A stretch of DNA of 46,026 bases from Gemmatimonadota bacterium. Lineage in GTDB: Bacteria; Gemmatimonadota; Gemmatimonadetes; Longimicrobiales; Gaopeijiaceae. This document shows positions 16,933 through 24,718 of this stretch, piece after piece. The stretch lies in the NCBI GenBank assembly GCA_022564055.1, contig JADFMD010000018.1, positions 1 through 46,026 on the forward strand. Direction: 5' to 3'. Both the position numbers and the translations under genes were made by a program. The notes under the pieces are model-generated. The model saw only the letters and a list, made by a program, of their open reading frames with translations, did no database searches and had not been told where the DNA came from. Each line of letters begins with the position of its first letter. Within the stretch, counting starts at the first letter, position 1.

Positions 16933-18132
16933 ATGAAAATAGATCAGCTCCAGTGCCAACGGGAAGAATTCGGCCTTCCCGATGATGTTCGGTATCTGAA
17001 CTGTGCCTACCTGAGTCCGCTGCCGAGGGTCGCTGAAGAGGCGGGTATCCAGGGGATGCTTCGGGAACGGGTGCCTACGGGCATCCGTTCCAGCGATTTC
17101 TTTACCCAAGCCGACGAAATCCGCTGGCGTTTCGCACGTCTCGTGGGCGCGGCCGACCCGAGCCGCATCGCGATCATTCCCTCGGCTTCGTACGGCGTGG
17201 CTGTGGCGGCTCGCAATCTGGGCGTGGAGAAGGGGCAGAACATCGTTCTTCTCCATGAGCAGTTTCCTGGAAACGTCTACGCCTGGCGAAGGAAGGCCGC
17301 GGACTGTGGAGCGGAGATCCACACGGTCACACCGCCTGATGAGCCGACCCGCGGCGCGGCCTGGAACGAACGCATCCTCGAAGCGATCGACGGGAACACC
17401 GCGATCGTCACGCTCCCGCATGTTCACTGGACCGACGGCACCATCTTCGATCTGGTGGCGATCGGTCGACGTGCGAGGGAGGTGGGCGCGGCGCTGGTGA
17501 TCGACGGGACCCAGTCCGTGGGGGCGTTGCCGTTCGACGTTTCCGAGATTCAACCGGACGCCTTGATCGTGGCGGCCTACAAATGGCTGCTCGGCCCGTA
17601 CTCCACGGGCGTGGCTTACCTCGGGCCTCGATTCGAGGGCGGGATCCCTTTGGAGGAGACCTGGCTCGGGAGGGAGGGAAGCGAAGACTTCAAGAGCCTG
17701 GTCGACTACCAGGACGAGTACCAACCGGGCACGGCGATCCGGTACGACATGGGACAGCGCGCGAATTTCATTCTTCATCCCATGCTTCAGGCATCGCTGG
17801 ATCTGCTTCTCCGGTGGAGCCCCGGCGCCGTGCAGGAGTATTGCCGGCGGCTGGCTGCTCCGCTGATCGACGCGGCGCTTTCGCTGGGTTTTTCGGTCGA
17901 GCAAGATCAGTGGCGGGCCGATCACTTGTTCGGGTTGCGCATGCCGGAGGGCTTGGAGTTGGAGGCGCTGAAGGCGGAGCTGGAAGCGCGACAGATCTTC
18001 GTGTCGCTGCGGGGAAGTGCGTTGCGCGTGTCTCCCCACGTTTACAACGACGAGAGCGATATCGGGGCCTTGATCGAAGCCCTTCAGGGGGCCGCGACCC
18101 CGACGGCCAGCTCGGGCCCCAGGGGCCGATAA
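16933..18132 (+). CDS. Class V aminotransferase family protein (PLP-dependent)
   Basis: PLP enzyme of the class V aminotransferase/cysteine desulfurase fold, about 399 residues. The PLP lysine is in VAAYKWLLGPYSTG, preceded by the phosphate/Asp region LVIDGTQSVGALPFDV and the histidine in LPHVHWTDGTIFDL. The N-terminal YLNCAYLSPLP is the usual start of this subfamily. No cysteine desulfurase Cys loop is obvious, so a desulfurase role is unlikely; kynureninase-like or isopenicillin-epimerase-like chemistry is possible. ATG 16933 is chosen over a TTG three codons upstream. Confidence 0.85.
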   Translation: MKIDQLQCQREEFGLPDDVRYLNCAYLSPLPRVAEEAGIQGMLRERVPTGIRSSDFFTQADEIRWRFARLVGAADPSRIAIIPSASYGVAVAARNLGVEKGQNIVLLHEQFPGNVYAWRRKAADCGAEIHTVTPPDEPTRGAAWNERILEAIDGNTAIVTLPHVHWTDGTIFDLVAIGRRAREVGAALVIDGTQSVGALPFDVSEIQPDALIVAAYKWLLGPYSTGVAYLGPRFEGGIPLEETWLGREGSEDFKSLVDYQDEYQPGTAIRYDMGQRANFILHPMLQASLDLLLRWSPGAVQEYCRRLAAPLIDAALSLGFSVEQDQWRADHLFGLRMPEGLELEALKAELEARQIFVSLRGSALRVSPHVYNDESDIGALIEALQGAATPTASSGPRGR

Positions 18133-18189
18133 CGGGCGGCGACCGTAAGCCTTCGAGATAGGCGCGGAGCCGGCGGGACCCTCGGCGGT

Positions 18190-18675
18190 CTACGGCAAAA
18201 AGATGAACTCGCAGCGGTCGCCGACTGCGATGCCCTTTTCAGCGAACCACCCCTGACGAACCTCGAGGGCGAACATCGCGGGTCTGGCACCGTCATGGAT
18301 GTCGGTGGATTCGGGCTCCATTTGCTGGATATCGACGATCCGGAAGTTGGCGTCGATGAAAGCGACGTCGAGCGCGACGTAGGTATTCTGCATCCAGAAG
18401 GACCGCTCGGCCTCCCGGTCGAAAACGAAGAGCATGCCGGTGCCGTCCGGCACCTCGTCTCGGTACATGAGGCCCCGTGATCGCGTTTCCGACGTATTCG
18501 CTACTTCAGCGCGTATGGTATCGCTGCCGAAAATGACCAGCGCGGTCGCGGCGGCGGAAGCGTTGGCCGAGGTCGCCGGGTTGGCAGTCGTGGATGGGTC
18601 CGGCCGGACGTCCGGGTTTGGGCTCCCGGGTGGGAGCACCGCGACTATCGCGAGAAGCACTATGGCAGTTTTCAT
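18190..18675 (-). CDS. DUF192 family secreted protein
   Basis: 161-residue exported protein of the DUF192 family. MKTAIVLLAIVAVLP forms a signal peptide, followed by a Pro/Ala/Ser-rich linker. The DUF192 domain has the markers ETRSRGLMYRDEVPDGTGMLFVFD, SFWMQNTYVALDVAFID and AMFALEVRQGWF. The biochemical role of the family is not known. ATG 18675 is preferred since it starts the signal peptide; the open frame extends to 18771 without support. Confidence 0.88.
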   Translation of the reverse strand: MKTAIVLLAIVAVLPPGSPNPDVRPDPSTTANPATSANASAAATALVIFGSDTIRAEVANTSETRSRGLMYRDEVPDGTGMLFVFDREAERSFWMQNTYVALDVAFIDANFRIVDIQQMEPESTDIHDGARPAMFALEVRQGWFAEKGIAVGDRCEFIFLP

Positions 18676-18705
18676 GATTGGTGCGTGTACGTACCCTCGT
18701 GGCGT

Positions 18706-18769
18706 GAACCCGTGCGGGTTCGGCTCCCCACCGCCTCGTGGGGCTGATAGGTTATGGGTCGTCCATAAC
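18706..18769. repeat. Three consecutive perfect inverted repeats in a divergent intergenic region
   Basis: Between the DUF192 (-) and Trm112-like (+) genes lie three perfect inverted repeats in a row: GAACCCG/CGGGTTC (18706-18721), CCCCAC/GTGGGG (18726-18743) and GTTATGG/CCATAAC (18751-18769, 5-nt spacer). The last has the size of a regulator operator; the first two look more like stem-loops. Function unknown. Confidence 0.55.
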
Positions 18770-18819
18770 ACGCGAAGCGAGTGTTTCTTCCTTACCGGGA
18801 TTGAGGCGAAGGCGTTCCC

Positions 18820-19077
18820 ATGGTTGATCCTGAACTACTCGAGATCCTTGTTTGCCCTGAGACCCACCAACCGGTACGCTCGGCCGAGCGCGAGCTTCTG
18901 GACCGACTGAATCAGGCGATCGGCTCCGGGGGCGTGACCAATCGCGGCGGCGAAGAGGTGACCGATCCCATCGAGGAGGGCCTTGTCCGGGAGGACGACA
19001 AGATCCTGTACCCCGTGCGGGAGGATATTCCGATCATGCTGATCGACGAGGCCATCGAGCTCGACAAGCTGGCCTGA
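18820..19077 (+). CDS. Trm112-family protein (YcaR-like)
   Basis: 85-residue protein of the Trm112/YcaR family. Eukaryotic relatives activate methyltransferases; bacterial roles are poorly known. It shows the N-terminal LLEILVCPETHQPV and the C-terminal LYPVREDIPIMLIDEAIEL typical of the family. A 30-residue acidic insert lies between them. Only one Cys remains of the zinc-binding set, so it probably does not bind zinc. It is divergent from the DUF192 gene and about 50 bp upstream of the riboswitch promoter. Confidence 0.85.
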   Translation: MVDPELLEILVCPETHQPVRSAERELLDRLNQAIGSGGVTNRGGEEVTDPIEEGLVREDDKILYPVREDIPIMLIDEAIELDKLA

Positions 19078-19127
19078 GGGTCCGGTCGTGACCCGCGTCT
19101 CTTAGGGACGCACGGCCCCGTCCTCGG

Positions 19128-19156
19128 TTGACCCGCCGAATCTCCCTAGGTACACT
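19128..19156 (+). promoter_or_regulatory. Sigma70-type promoter upstream of SAM riboswitch
   Basis: TTGACC (19128-19133) and TACACT (19151-19156) are separated by 17 nt. The predicted start of transcription falls at about 19163, which is where the riboswitch P1 stem begins, so promoter and aptamer support each other. Confidence 0.7.
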
Positions 19157-19161
19157 CCAAG

Positions 19162-19276
19162 CATCATCAAGACCGGCTGAGGGGCAGGCCCTGAGACGCC
19201 GGGGCAACCTTCGGGGAATCACGCAACCCCTGAAAAGGTGCCAAGTCCTGCGGGAACTAAGGTTCACCGACAGATG
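19162..19276 (+). ncRNA. SAM-I (S-box) type riboswitch
   Basis: The S-box core is recognisable in order: ATCAAGA at the 5' side, P2 CCGGC/GCCGG enclosing AGGGGCAGGCCCTGA, then GGGGCAACC, a P3 hairpin (GGGG/CCCC), AAGGTGCCAAGTCC, a P4 hairpin CGGGAAC-TAAG-GTTCACCG, and GATGA closing P1 with TCATC. SAM-I riboswitches turn off methionine synthesis genes when S-adenosylmethionine is abundant. It lies about 125 nt upstream of the MetX-like gene, which is the expected target. I do not see a classic terminator with a U-tract after it, so control may be translational. Confidence 0.88.
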
Positions 19277-19401
19277 AACGCGCGTCCGAGCCCCGGCTTT
19301 TCTTCGCCGAGGCCTTCCGGTCCGGTCCGTTTCATCCGCTAGTGCTCCTGGCTCCATTACCCATGGGAACGGGAGAACAAAATGGATTTCCGGAGGCGGC
19401 C

Positions 19402-20379
19402 ATGATTTCCGTCACGGGCGACCGATTGGGCACGGTCGAGTTGTCGGGTTCGTCGCATGCGGGCGGAAGGGTGGCCTACGCTTCGTATGGACCCGAAGAC
19501 GCGCCCGCTGTAATGGTCCTCGGGGGCATCTCCGCCCATCGGTTCGTATGTGGCGATGAAGATGGCACCCCGGGTTGGTGGCCCGGTGTGGTTGGGCCGG
19601 GGACTTTTCTCGACCCCGAATCCTATCACGTGGTCGGCATCGATTACATCGGGGGAGCGGGCGGGTCCACGGTTCCGGTGGACGGGCCGGGCGTTCCCGT
19701 GGTAACCACCGCGGACCAAGCCGATGCGGTAAGAGCGGTACTCGACCACCTCGGCATCCACAAACTACACGCGTTCATCGGTGCCTCTTACGGTGGAATG
19801 GTGGGCCTGGTTCTGGGGGCTCGTCATCCAGACCGATTGGCGCGGCTACTGGTCTTCTGTGCGGCGCACCGGTCTCATCCCATGGCCACCGGCCTTCGGG
19901 GTCTCCAGCGCCGGATCGTGAAACTGGCCGCCGCCGCGGGGCGCGAGTCCGAGGGCCTGGCACTGGCACGCGAGCTAGCCATGACCACGTACCGCACGCC
20001 GGAGGAATTCGAGAAGCGGTTCGTATCGGTCCCGATTTGGGAAGAGGGAAGTCCTCACTTCGCCGTAGAGAAGTATTTGAGAGTTCAGGGCGAGAAGTTC
20101 AGTCGGCGCTTCGACGGCCGGGCCTTCGCTATCCTCTCGCAGTCGCTCGACCTGCATGATGTCGATCCGGCACTGATTCAGGTGCCGACGACGGTCGTGT
20201 CGATCGACTCCGACACCCTGGTACCTCCGTGGCTGATTGCGGAGATGGTGCGCCGGTTACCCGGAACGGGGCGGACCATTCGGGTCGCGTCCAACTTCGG
20301 GCACGACGCCTTCTTGAAGGAAAAAAAGGCCGTTGGAAGGGTGATTCGCCACGTGCTTGCCGAGGAGGTCCCCGCCTGA
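19402..20379 (+). CDS. metX: MetX-like homoserine O-acyltransferase
   Basis: Alpha/beta-fold homoserine acyltransferase of 325 residues, the first committed step of methionine synthesis (O-acetyl- or O-succinylhomoserine). The nucleophile elbow is GASYGGMVG (Ser129), with SIDSDTLVPP (Asp) and NFGHDAF (His) completing the triad. GWWPGVVGPG and DYIGGAGGST are family-like substrate segments. GASYGGM instead of the usual GGSMGGM places it in a divergent branch, so the acyl donor is uncertain. ATG 19402 has GGAGGC just upstream. The SAM riboswitch in its leader supports the methionine assignment. Confidence 0.85.
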   Translation: MISVTGDRLGTVELSGSSHAGGRVAYASYGPEDAPAVMVLGGISAHRFVCGDEDGTPGWWPGVVGPGTFLDPESYHVVGIDYIGGAGGSTVPVDGPGVPVVTTADQADAVRAVLDHLGIHKLHAFIGASYGGMVGLVLGARHPDRLARLLVFCAAHRSHPMATGLRGLQRRIVKLAAAAGRESEGLALARELAMTTYRTPEEFEKRFVSVPIWEEGSPHFAVEKYLRVQGEKFSRRFDGRAFAILSQSLDLHDVDPALIQVPTTVVSIDSDTLVPPWLIAEMVRRLPGTGRTIRVASNFGHDAFLKEKKAVGRVIRHVLAEEVPA

Positions 20380-20466
20380 GGCGATCGACGCTATCTTGAT
20401 ATCCGCCCCGGGGCCCCCAGCCCCGGGAGCGATTTCCAGGCGACGCGTCACACGGAGACACATCAC

Positions 20467-20667
20467 TTGTCCCTCATCAGCTTCCATCGGATCCTCATCG
20501 CCGCTGCGATCTTGTTTTGTGCAGGATATGGGGGCTATGAACTCTTGGCGTTCACCAGAGACGGGGGAAACGGGTCCCTGATGATCTCGGGACTGTTCTT
20601 CGTTTTCGCGGTTGCTCTGAGCTACTACCTCTGGCGGCTCAAGCGTTTCCTTGGCGTCGAGGAGTAG
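20467..20667 (+). CDS. Small two-helix membrane protein
   Basis: 66-residue hypothetical membrane protein with two helices (FHRILIAAAILFCAGYGGYEL and LMISGLFFVFAVALSYYLW) and a basic then acidic tail (RLKRFLGVEE). It starts with TTG, supported by GGAG nine nt upstream. It is 87 bp downstream of the metX-like gene on the same strand and probably shares its transcript. Function unknown. Confidence 0.6.
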   Translation: MSLISFHRILIAAAILFCAGYGGYELLAFTRDGGNGSLMISGLFFVFAVALSYYLWRLKRFLGVEE

Positions 20668-20712
20668 AGGACGTCGAGGGGTCGACTCCACGAATTCGAC
20701 GGAGTCTCGGCC

Positions 20713-21675
20713 TCAGGTGGTCTTGTCCATCGGATTGGCCGCGAGCGCCTCCCGTAGCTTGGGGTGCTTGGCCCAGAGGTAGGCTCCCATGGTCAGGGTG
20801 GCTAGAAGGTTACCGACCACAATGGCCCACCACGCCAAGGAGCTGAGCAAAAACTCAGCCGAAAGCGCCATGAGTCCCATGAAGAATGCCTCGAAGGCCA
20901 TAAAGAGCATCACCGCAGCGATGATGAGCGGAGGTGTGTCTTCGGCGTAGCCGGCGATGGCGGCGGCGACAAAACCCAGGGCGAAGAAGGTGCCGAGGTG
21001 GAAGATGGTGTAGCCGGCCACCGTCGCGATCGAGACGCTCACTGAAGTCGGATCCGTCGAGCCGAGGAAGAGCGCCGAGCCGAGCGCACCCGGTGTGAAG
21101 AACGGCTGTCCTCGTCCCATGTCGACCATGAAGAACCACAGCGCGATGGTCCACGCCCCGACGAGCCCCGCGACCAAACCTTCCTTGAACACTCTGTTCT
21201 GGCCGAGGGTGGCCCACCACGATATGGGCGGCCTGGCACCCGTGAAGTGGAGATAGCTCACCAGAGATATACCGGCGATCAGATTGCCCATCAGAACGGG
21301 GGCCCAACCGAACTCGCCGATGACGTCGACCCCGGTCACCGTGAGGCTCGTGTAAAAGACTAGGTCGAAGAGCCCGAAACCGAGGGCGAGTCCCGAAAAA
21401 ATATTCGGCGTCGCGTGCATCTTGGAGAGGAGCCAAGATACCCCGACGCCGACGCCGATGAAGGTGGCGTAGTGAAAGAACGAGTACAGTATGACCGGCC
21501 CGAACGTCGGCTCGAGGGCGTCGATGCCCAAGAGGGCGCCTGCCAGGAATCCCGGCGTACGGAAGGGTTCACCCCGGGAGCCGTCGATCACCAAGAACCA
21601 GAAAGCGAGTGCAGTGGCGCCGATCACCCCGGCGACTACGCCGCGGGAAACGAGGCCACGAAACCGTGTGCTCAT
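20713..21675 (-). CDS. Integral membrane protein with internal tandem duplication
   Basis: 320-residue multi-pass membrane protein, unrecognised. The two halves are clearly homologous: GVVAGVIGATALAFWFLVID followed by GSRGEPFRTPGFLAGALLG in the first, and GLVAGLVGAWTIALWFFMVD followed by MGRGQPFFTPGALGSALFLG in the second. Each half then has a Y-x-x-FH-x-x-TF motif (SFFHYATFIGVG and TIFHLGTFFALG) with two more helices. It closes the gene series downstream of the oxidase genes, so a role in oxidase function or assembly is possible but unproven. Confidence 0.7.
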   Translation of the reverse strand: MSTRFRGLVSRGVVAGVIGATALAFWFLVIDGSRGEPFRTPGFLAGALLGIDALEPTFGPVILYSFFHYATFIGVGVGVSWLLSKMHATPNIFSGLALGFGLFDLVFYTSLTVTGVDVIGEFGWAPVLMGNLIAGISLVSYLHFTGARPPISWWATLGQNRVFKEGLVAGLVGAWTIALWFFMVDMGRGQPFFTPGALGSALFLGSTDPTSVSVSIATVAGYTIFHLGTFFALGFVAAAIAGYAEDTPPLIIAAVMLFMAFEAFFMGLMALSAEFLLSSLAWWAIVVGNLLATLTMGAYLWAKHPKLREALAANPMDKTT

Positions 21676-21710
21676 GATGCACCCCCTTGGTCGGTCTTCT
21701 GGTCGGCTAG

Positions 21711-21833
21711 CTAGCGCTCCTCGCGGTACTTCTTGAAGAGGAAGATCATTGCCGCGATGCCAAAGGTCACGGGGACGGCGGCCATGATAACGCCGCCAAG
21801 GAACAATCCCATCCTCAGGCCTTCATTATCCAC
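21711..21833 (-). CDS. 40-residue single-span membrane protein downstream of cox4
   Basis: A short gene with GTG start at 21833, preceded by GAGGT at 7 nt, or ATG at 21812. The product has one membrane helix (MGLFLGGVIMAAVPVTFGIA) and a basic, charged tail (FLFKKYREER). It lies on the same strand between cox4 and the duplicated membrane protein. Small single-helix subunits are known from several oxidases, so it may be an accessory subunit. That role is inferred from position only. Confidence 0.5.
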   Translation of the reverse strand: MDNEGLRMGLFLGGVIMAAVPVTFGIAAMIFLFKKYREER

Positions 21834-21913
21834 GGTTTTGACCTCACACGAGAATCAACGGGACGACGGGCTCTCGGCCGCCGTGGCAGCACCAGCTAGG
21901 GTAACAAGCAGAA

Positions 21914-21946
21914 GCCCGGACCGAAACCGGGGGTTCCCGTCCGGGC
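21914..21946 (-). terminator. Possible terminator after cox4
   Basis: Perfect 8-bp inverted repeat GCCCGGAC (21914-21921) and GTCCGGGC (21939-21946). On the minus strand it is followed by a pyrimidine-rich stretch (TTCTGCTTGTT) rather than a clean U-tract. It lies just downstream of cox4, so it would end or attenuate the cox transcript. Confidence 0.45.
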
Positions 21947-21971
21947 CTCGGCGACCCTGTAGGGGGTAACT

Positions 21972-22247
21972 CTAGAACTCGCTGATGACGGCCAATACGA
22001 GGATGAATGCCAAAGGGAGCGGCGAGATCGCCAGAATCCACAAGCGGGCCGGCTCATACCGTAGATGCATGTAATACATCGCGACCAAGACCGCCTTCCA
22101 AACCGCCATGAGGATCAGTCCCAACCCCAACCAGAACTTTGGCACGTTCATGTAAAGAGACATCCCTACCTCGGCCAGCGTGAGCACGAGCAGGACGATC
22201 CAAATCAGGATATAGGGCGGGTGCGCGTGTTCTTCTTGCTCTTCCAT
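21972..22247 (-). CDS. ctaF: Cytochrome c oxidase subunit IV family protein (CtaF/CoxD-like)
   Basis: 91-residue protein with three hydrophobic helices, matching the small subunit IV of bacterial haem-copper oxidases. MEEQEEHAHPPYILIW is followed by LLVLTLAEVGMSLY, then LGLILMAVWKAVLVAMYYMHLRYE, which carries the family K-x-x-L-V-x-x-x-F/Y-MHL signature. I use ATG 22247, since a start further upstream would overlap subunit III without homology. It follows subunit III by 14 bp in the cox operon. Confidence 0.88.
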   Translation of the reverse strand: MEEQEEHAHPPYILIWIVLLVLTLAEVGMSLYMNVPKFWLGLGLILMAVWKAVLVAMYYMHLRYEPARLWILAISPLPLAFILVLAVISEF

Positions 22248-22261
22248 GATTGCTCCCGCCT

Positions 22262-22918
22262 TCAAATTAGGTAGACGATGGTGAACAGGAGAATCCAAAC
22301 GAGATCGACGAAGTGCCAGTAGAGGCCGATCACCTCTACGCCCTCGAGGCTGTCTTGCGTGTAAGCGCCCTGGAGCGACCTGATGTAAACGAAAATCAAA
22401 CAAAAAACGCCGATTGTGACATGGGCCCCGTGGAACCCGGTCATGGCGTAAAAGGTGGCTCCGTAGAGCGGCCCGCCGAGGGAGGGACCCTCGTGGGGAT
22501 TTCCACGGCCCACGGCATGGTAGAGGTCCAGCACCGGCCCGAAGCCCTCCCCCAACAGTGCGTTATACTCGATGGCCTGGACGCCCACGAAGGTCGCTCC
22601 GATCAGGATCGTGGCGAGCAGCCACATCTGGAGGCCCTTCTGGTTCCCCTGTTGGATGGAAGCGAAGGCCTTGACCATCGTCACGGATGAGCAGATCAGA
22701 AGGAAGGTGTTCACCGCGGTCAGGGGTACATTCAGAACGACTCCCGGATCGGTCCAATGGTCCGGGTGGGCGAAACGCAGGATGACGTAGGTCCCGATCA
22801 ACGACGTGAAGAACATCACCTCGCTGAGCAGAAACACCCACATGCCCAACTTCTTGTTGTAGACCATCATCCCTGGCATGGGCTTGCGGTCCATGGTCGT
22901 AACTGCTGCGTCGCTCAT
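22262..22918 (-). CDS. ctaE: Cytochrome c oxidase subunit III
   Basis: 218-residue membrane subunit of the haem-copper oxidase with about five helices, the short form found in many bacteria. Markers are KLGMWVFLLSEVMFF (helix with the conserved Glu), FYAMTGFHGAHVTIG (family motif with TGFHGxHV) and IGLYWHFVDLVWILLFTIVYL near the C-terminus. The gene lies 3 bp downstream of subunit I. Subunit III stabilises proton uptake by subunit I. Confidence 0.95.
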   Translation of the reverse strand: MSDAAVTTMDRKPMPGMMVYNKKLGMWVFLLSEVMFFTSLIGTYVILRFAHPDHWTDPGVVLNVPLTAVNTFLLICSSVTMVKAFASIQQGNQKGLQMWLLATILIGATFVGVQAIEYNALLGEGFGPVLDLYHAVGRGNPHEGPSLGGPLYGATFYAMTGFHGAHVTIGVFCLIFVYIRSLQGAYTQDSLEGVEVIGLYWHFVDLVWILLFTIVYLI

Positions 22919-22921
22919 CCG

Positions 22922-24718
22922 TCAGCCTCCAGGAACGAGTTCGGGGGTCGGAGTTGTAACCGTCTCTCCGCCCGACCCGGTGGTCGCGGGGGGCTCGTCC
23001 TGAGGCCAGTAGTCCTCCTCTCGATCAGGATGGCTGTACTCGTAAGGGCCACGGTACACGGTGGGCATCTCCGGGAAGTTGCCGTGCGGTGGGGGAGATG
23101 GAGTGGTCCACAACAGCGTGTTGGACTTCCAGGGGTTGTTGCCGGCCACCTTACCCTCGCGCAGGCTCCACAGGAAGTTGAACGCGAAGATCATCTGCGT
23201 GGACACGAAGAGGAATATGCTTATCGAGATGAACGTATTCAGAGGCTGTAGCCCCTGTAGGAACTCGTACTGGTTGGGATCGTAGATCCGGCGCATCATC
23301 CCCTGCACACCCAAGTTGTGCATCGGGAAGAAGGCCATGTTGTAGAAGAGGAACGAGAGAGCGAAGTGCACTTTGCCGAGCCCTTCGTTCATCATTCGGC
23401 CGAACATCTTCGGATACCAGAACGTGATCCCTGCGAAAATTCCGAAGAGGCTTCCACCCACGAGAACGTAGTGAAGGTGCGCCACGATGAAGTAGGTATC
23501 GTGGATGTAGATGTCGACGGGAGCCGAGGCCATGAAGATCCCCGATAGCCCTCCGATGATGAAGAGTGCCACGAATGCGACCGCGTGGAGCAGCGGCGTA
23601 TCGAAGTGGATGTTCCCACGCCAGAGCGTGCCCATCCAGTTGAAGGTCTTGATGGCCGAGGGGACCGCGATGACGACGGTCGTCACCACGAAGGTCATGC
23701 CGAGGAGCGGGTTCATGCCGCTCTGGAACATGTGGTGGCCCCAGACGACCCATCCCAAGAAACCGATACTCACCATGGCGACTACCATGGAGTGGTAGCC
23801 GAAGATCGGCTTCCGGGAGCGGCATGCGATGACCTCGGACACGAATCCCATCGCGGGAAGGATCAGGATGTACACCTCGGGGTGACCGAAGAACCAGAAA
23901 ATGTGCTGCCAGAGAAGGGGCTCGCCGCTGCCTTCCGGGCGGAAGAAGGCGGTTCCGATCGTCTGATCGAAGAGGAGCAGAAGCAGGCCGCCCGTAAGAA
24001 TCGGGATCGCCAACAGAAGCAGCCACGCGGTGATGAATATCGACCATGTGGCCAGCGGGATCCGGAACCACGTCATCCCCGGCGCACGCATGTTGATCAC
24101 GGTCGTGACGTAGTTCAAAGCGCCCAGGATCGAGGAGAATCCCAGGACGATCAGAGAGACCAACCAGAGGATCTGGCCCATGTAGACGCCCGTCCACTCA
24201 CCCGAAGTGCTGAGCGGCGCATAGGAGGTCCAACCGGCTCCCGCGGCGCCTCCCTCGACGAAGAAGCTTGCCAGCATGATGAAGCCGGCAACTGGCATGA
24301 TCCAGAAGGACGCCATGTTGATGCGGGGGAACGCCATGTCCTCCGCTCCGATCTGGAGCGGGATCAGGAGATTGCCGAAGACCCCCGCCATGAGCGGCAT
24401 GAGCGCGAAGAACACCATGAAGGTGGCGTGCATCGTGACCAGAGAGTTGTAGAACTCCGGTAGAATGATGCCGCCCGGGGCCATGGTGTCCGGAAAGAGA
24501 ATCCTCAAGGGCATGGGCAGGGGTCGGCCCGGGAAACCGAGTTGCCAGCGAATCATGACCGCGAGCGCTCCGCCCAGCGCCAGGAACATCAGCCCGCCGA
24601 AGAGGAACTGCTTCGCGATCATCTTGTGATCGGTCGAGAAGATGTATTTCCGGATAAAGCTGAGCTCGTGATGTTCAGCGGTTCCAGTGTGTGTTTCCAT
24701 CGCAGTGGTGGTGCTCAT
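22922..24718 (-). CDS. ctaD: Cytochrome c oxidase subunit I (A-type haem-copper oxidase)
   Basis: Catalytic subunit of the terminal oxidase, 598 residues, about 12 helices. It binds haem a, haem a3 and CuB. Visible ligands and pathway residues are TMHATFMVFF (haem a His), GHPEVYILILP (CuB His, channel Glu and cross-linked Tyr, marking an A1-type enzyme), WGHHMF (CuB His pair) and AHLHYVL (haem a3 and a His). A Pro-rich, acidic tail of about 60 residues follows the last helix. The start overlaps the coxB stop (TGATG), so subunits II and I are coupled. Confidence 0.97.
   Translation of the reverse strand: MSTTTAMETHTGTAEHHELSFIRKYIFSTDHKMIAKQFLFGGLMFLALGGALAVMIRWQLGFPGRPLPMPLRILFPDTMAPGGIILPEFYNSLVTMHATFMVFFALMPLMAGVFGNLLIPLQIGAEDMAFPRINMASFWIMPVAGFIMLASFFVEGGAAGAGWTSYAPLSTSGEWTGVYMGQILWLVSLIVLGFSSILGALNYVTTVINMRAPGMTWFRIPLATWSIFITAWLLLLAIPILTGGLLLLLFDQTIGTAFFRPEGSGEPLLWQHIFWFFGHPEVYILILPAMGFVSEVIACRSRKPIFGYHSMVVAMVSIGFLGWVVWGHHMFQSGMNPLLGMTFVVTTVVIAVPSAIKTFNWMGTLWRGNIHFDTPLLHAVAFVALFIIGGLSGIFMASAPVDIYIHDTYFIVAHLHYVLVGGSLFGIFAGITFWYPKMFGRMMNEGLGKVHFALSFLFYNMAFFPMHNLGVQGMMRRIYDPNQYEFLQGLQPLNTFISISIFLFVSTQMIFAFNFLWSLREGKVAGNNPWKSNTLLWTTPSPPPHGNFPEMPTVYRGPYEYSHPDREEDYWPQDEPPATTGSGGETVTTPTPELVPGG

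Noticed and set aside
16777-18039. 420-codon minus-strand frame opposite the class V aminotransferase
   Set aside because: Shadow of the aminotransferase; its composition (Arg, His, Asp rich) is typical of antisense frames. Its last about 50 residues (16777-16932) lie in a gap and have a hydrophobic stretch, but no usable start codon is seen there.
20684-20706. GACTCC/GGAGTC stem between convergent genes as a bidirectional terminator
   Set aside because: Only six pairs with an 11-nt loop and no T-run on either side.
23585-24463. 292-codon plus-strand frame opposite cytochrome oxidase subunit I
   Set aside because: His/Glu/Asp-rich antisense shadow of a clear oxidase gene.
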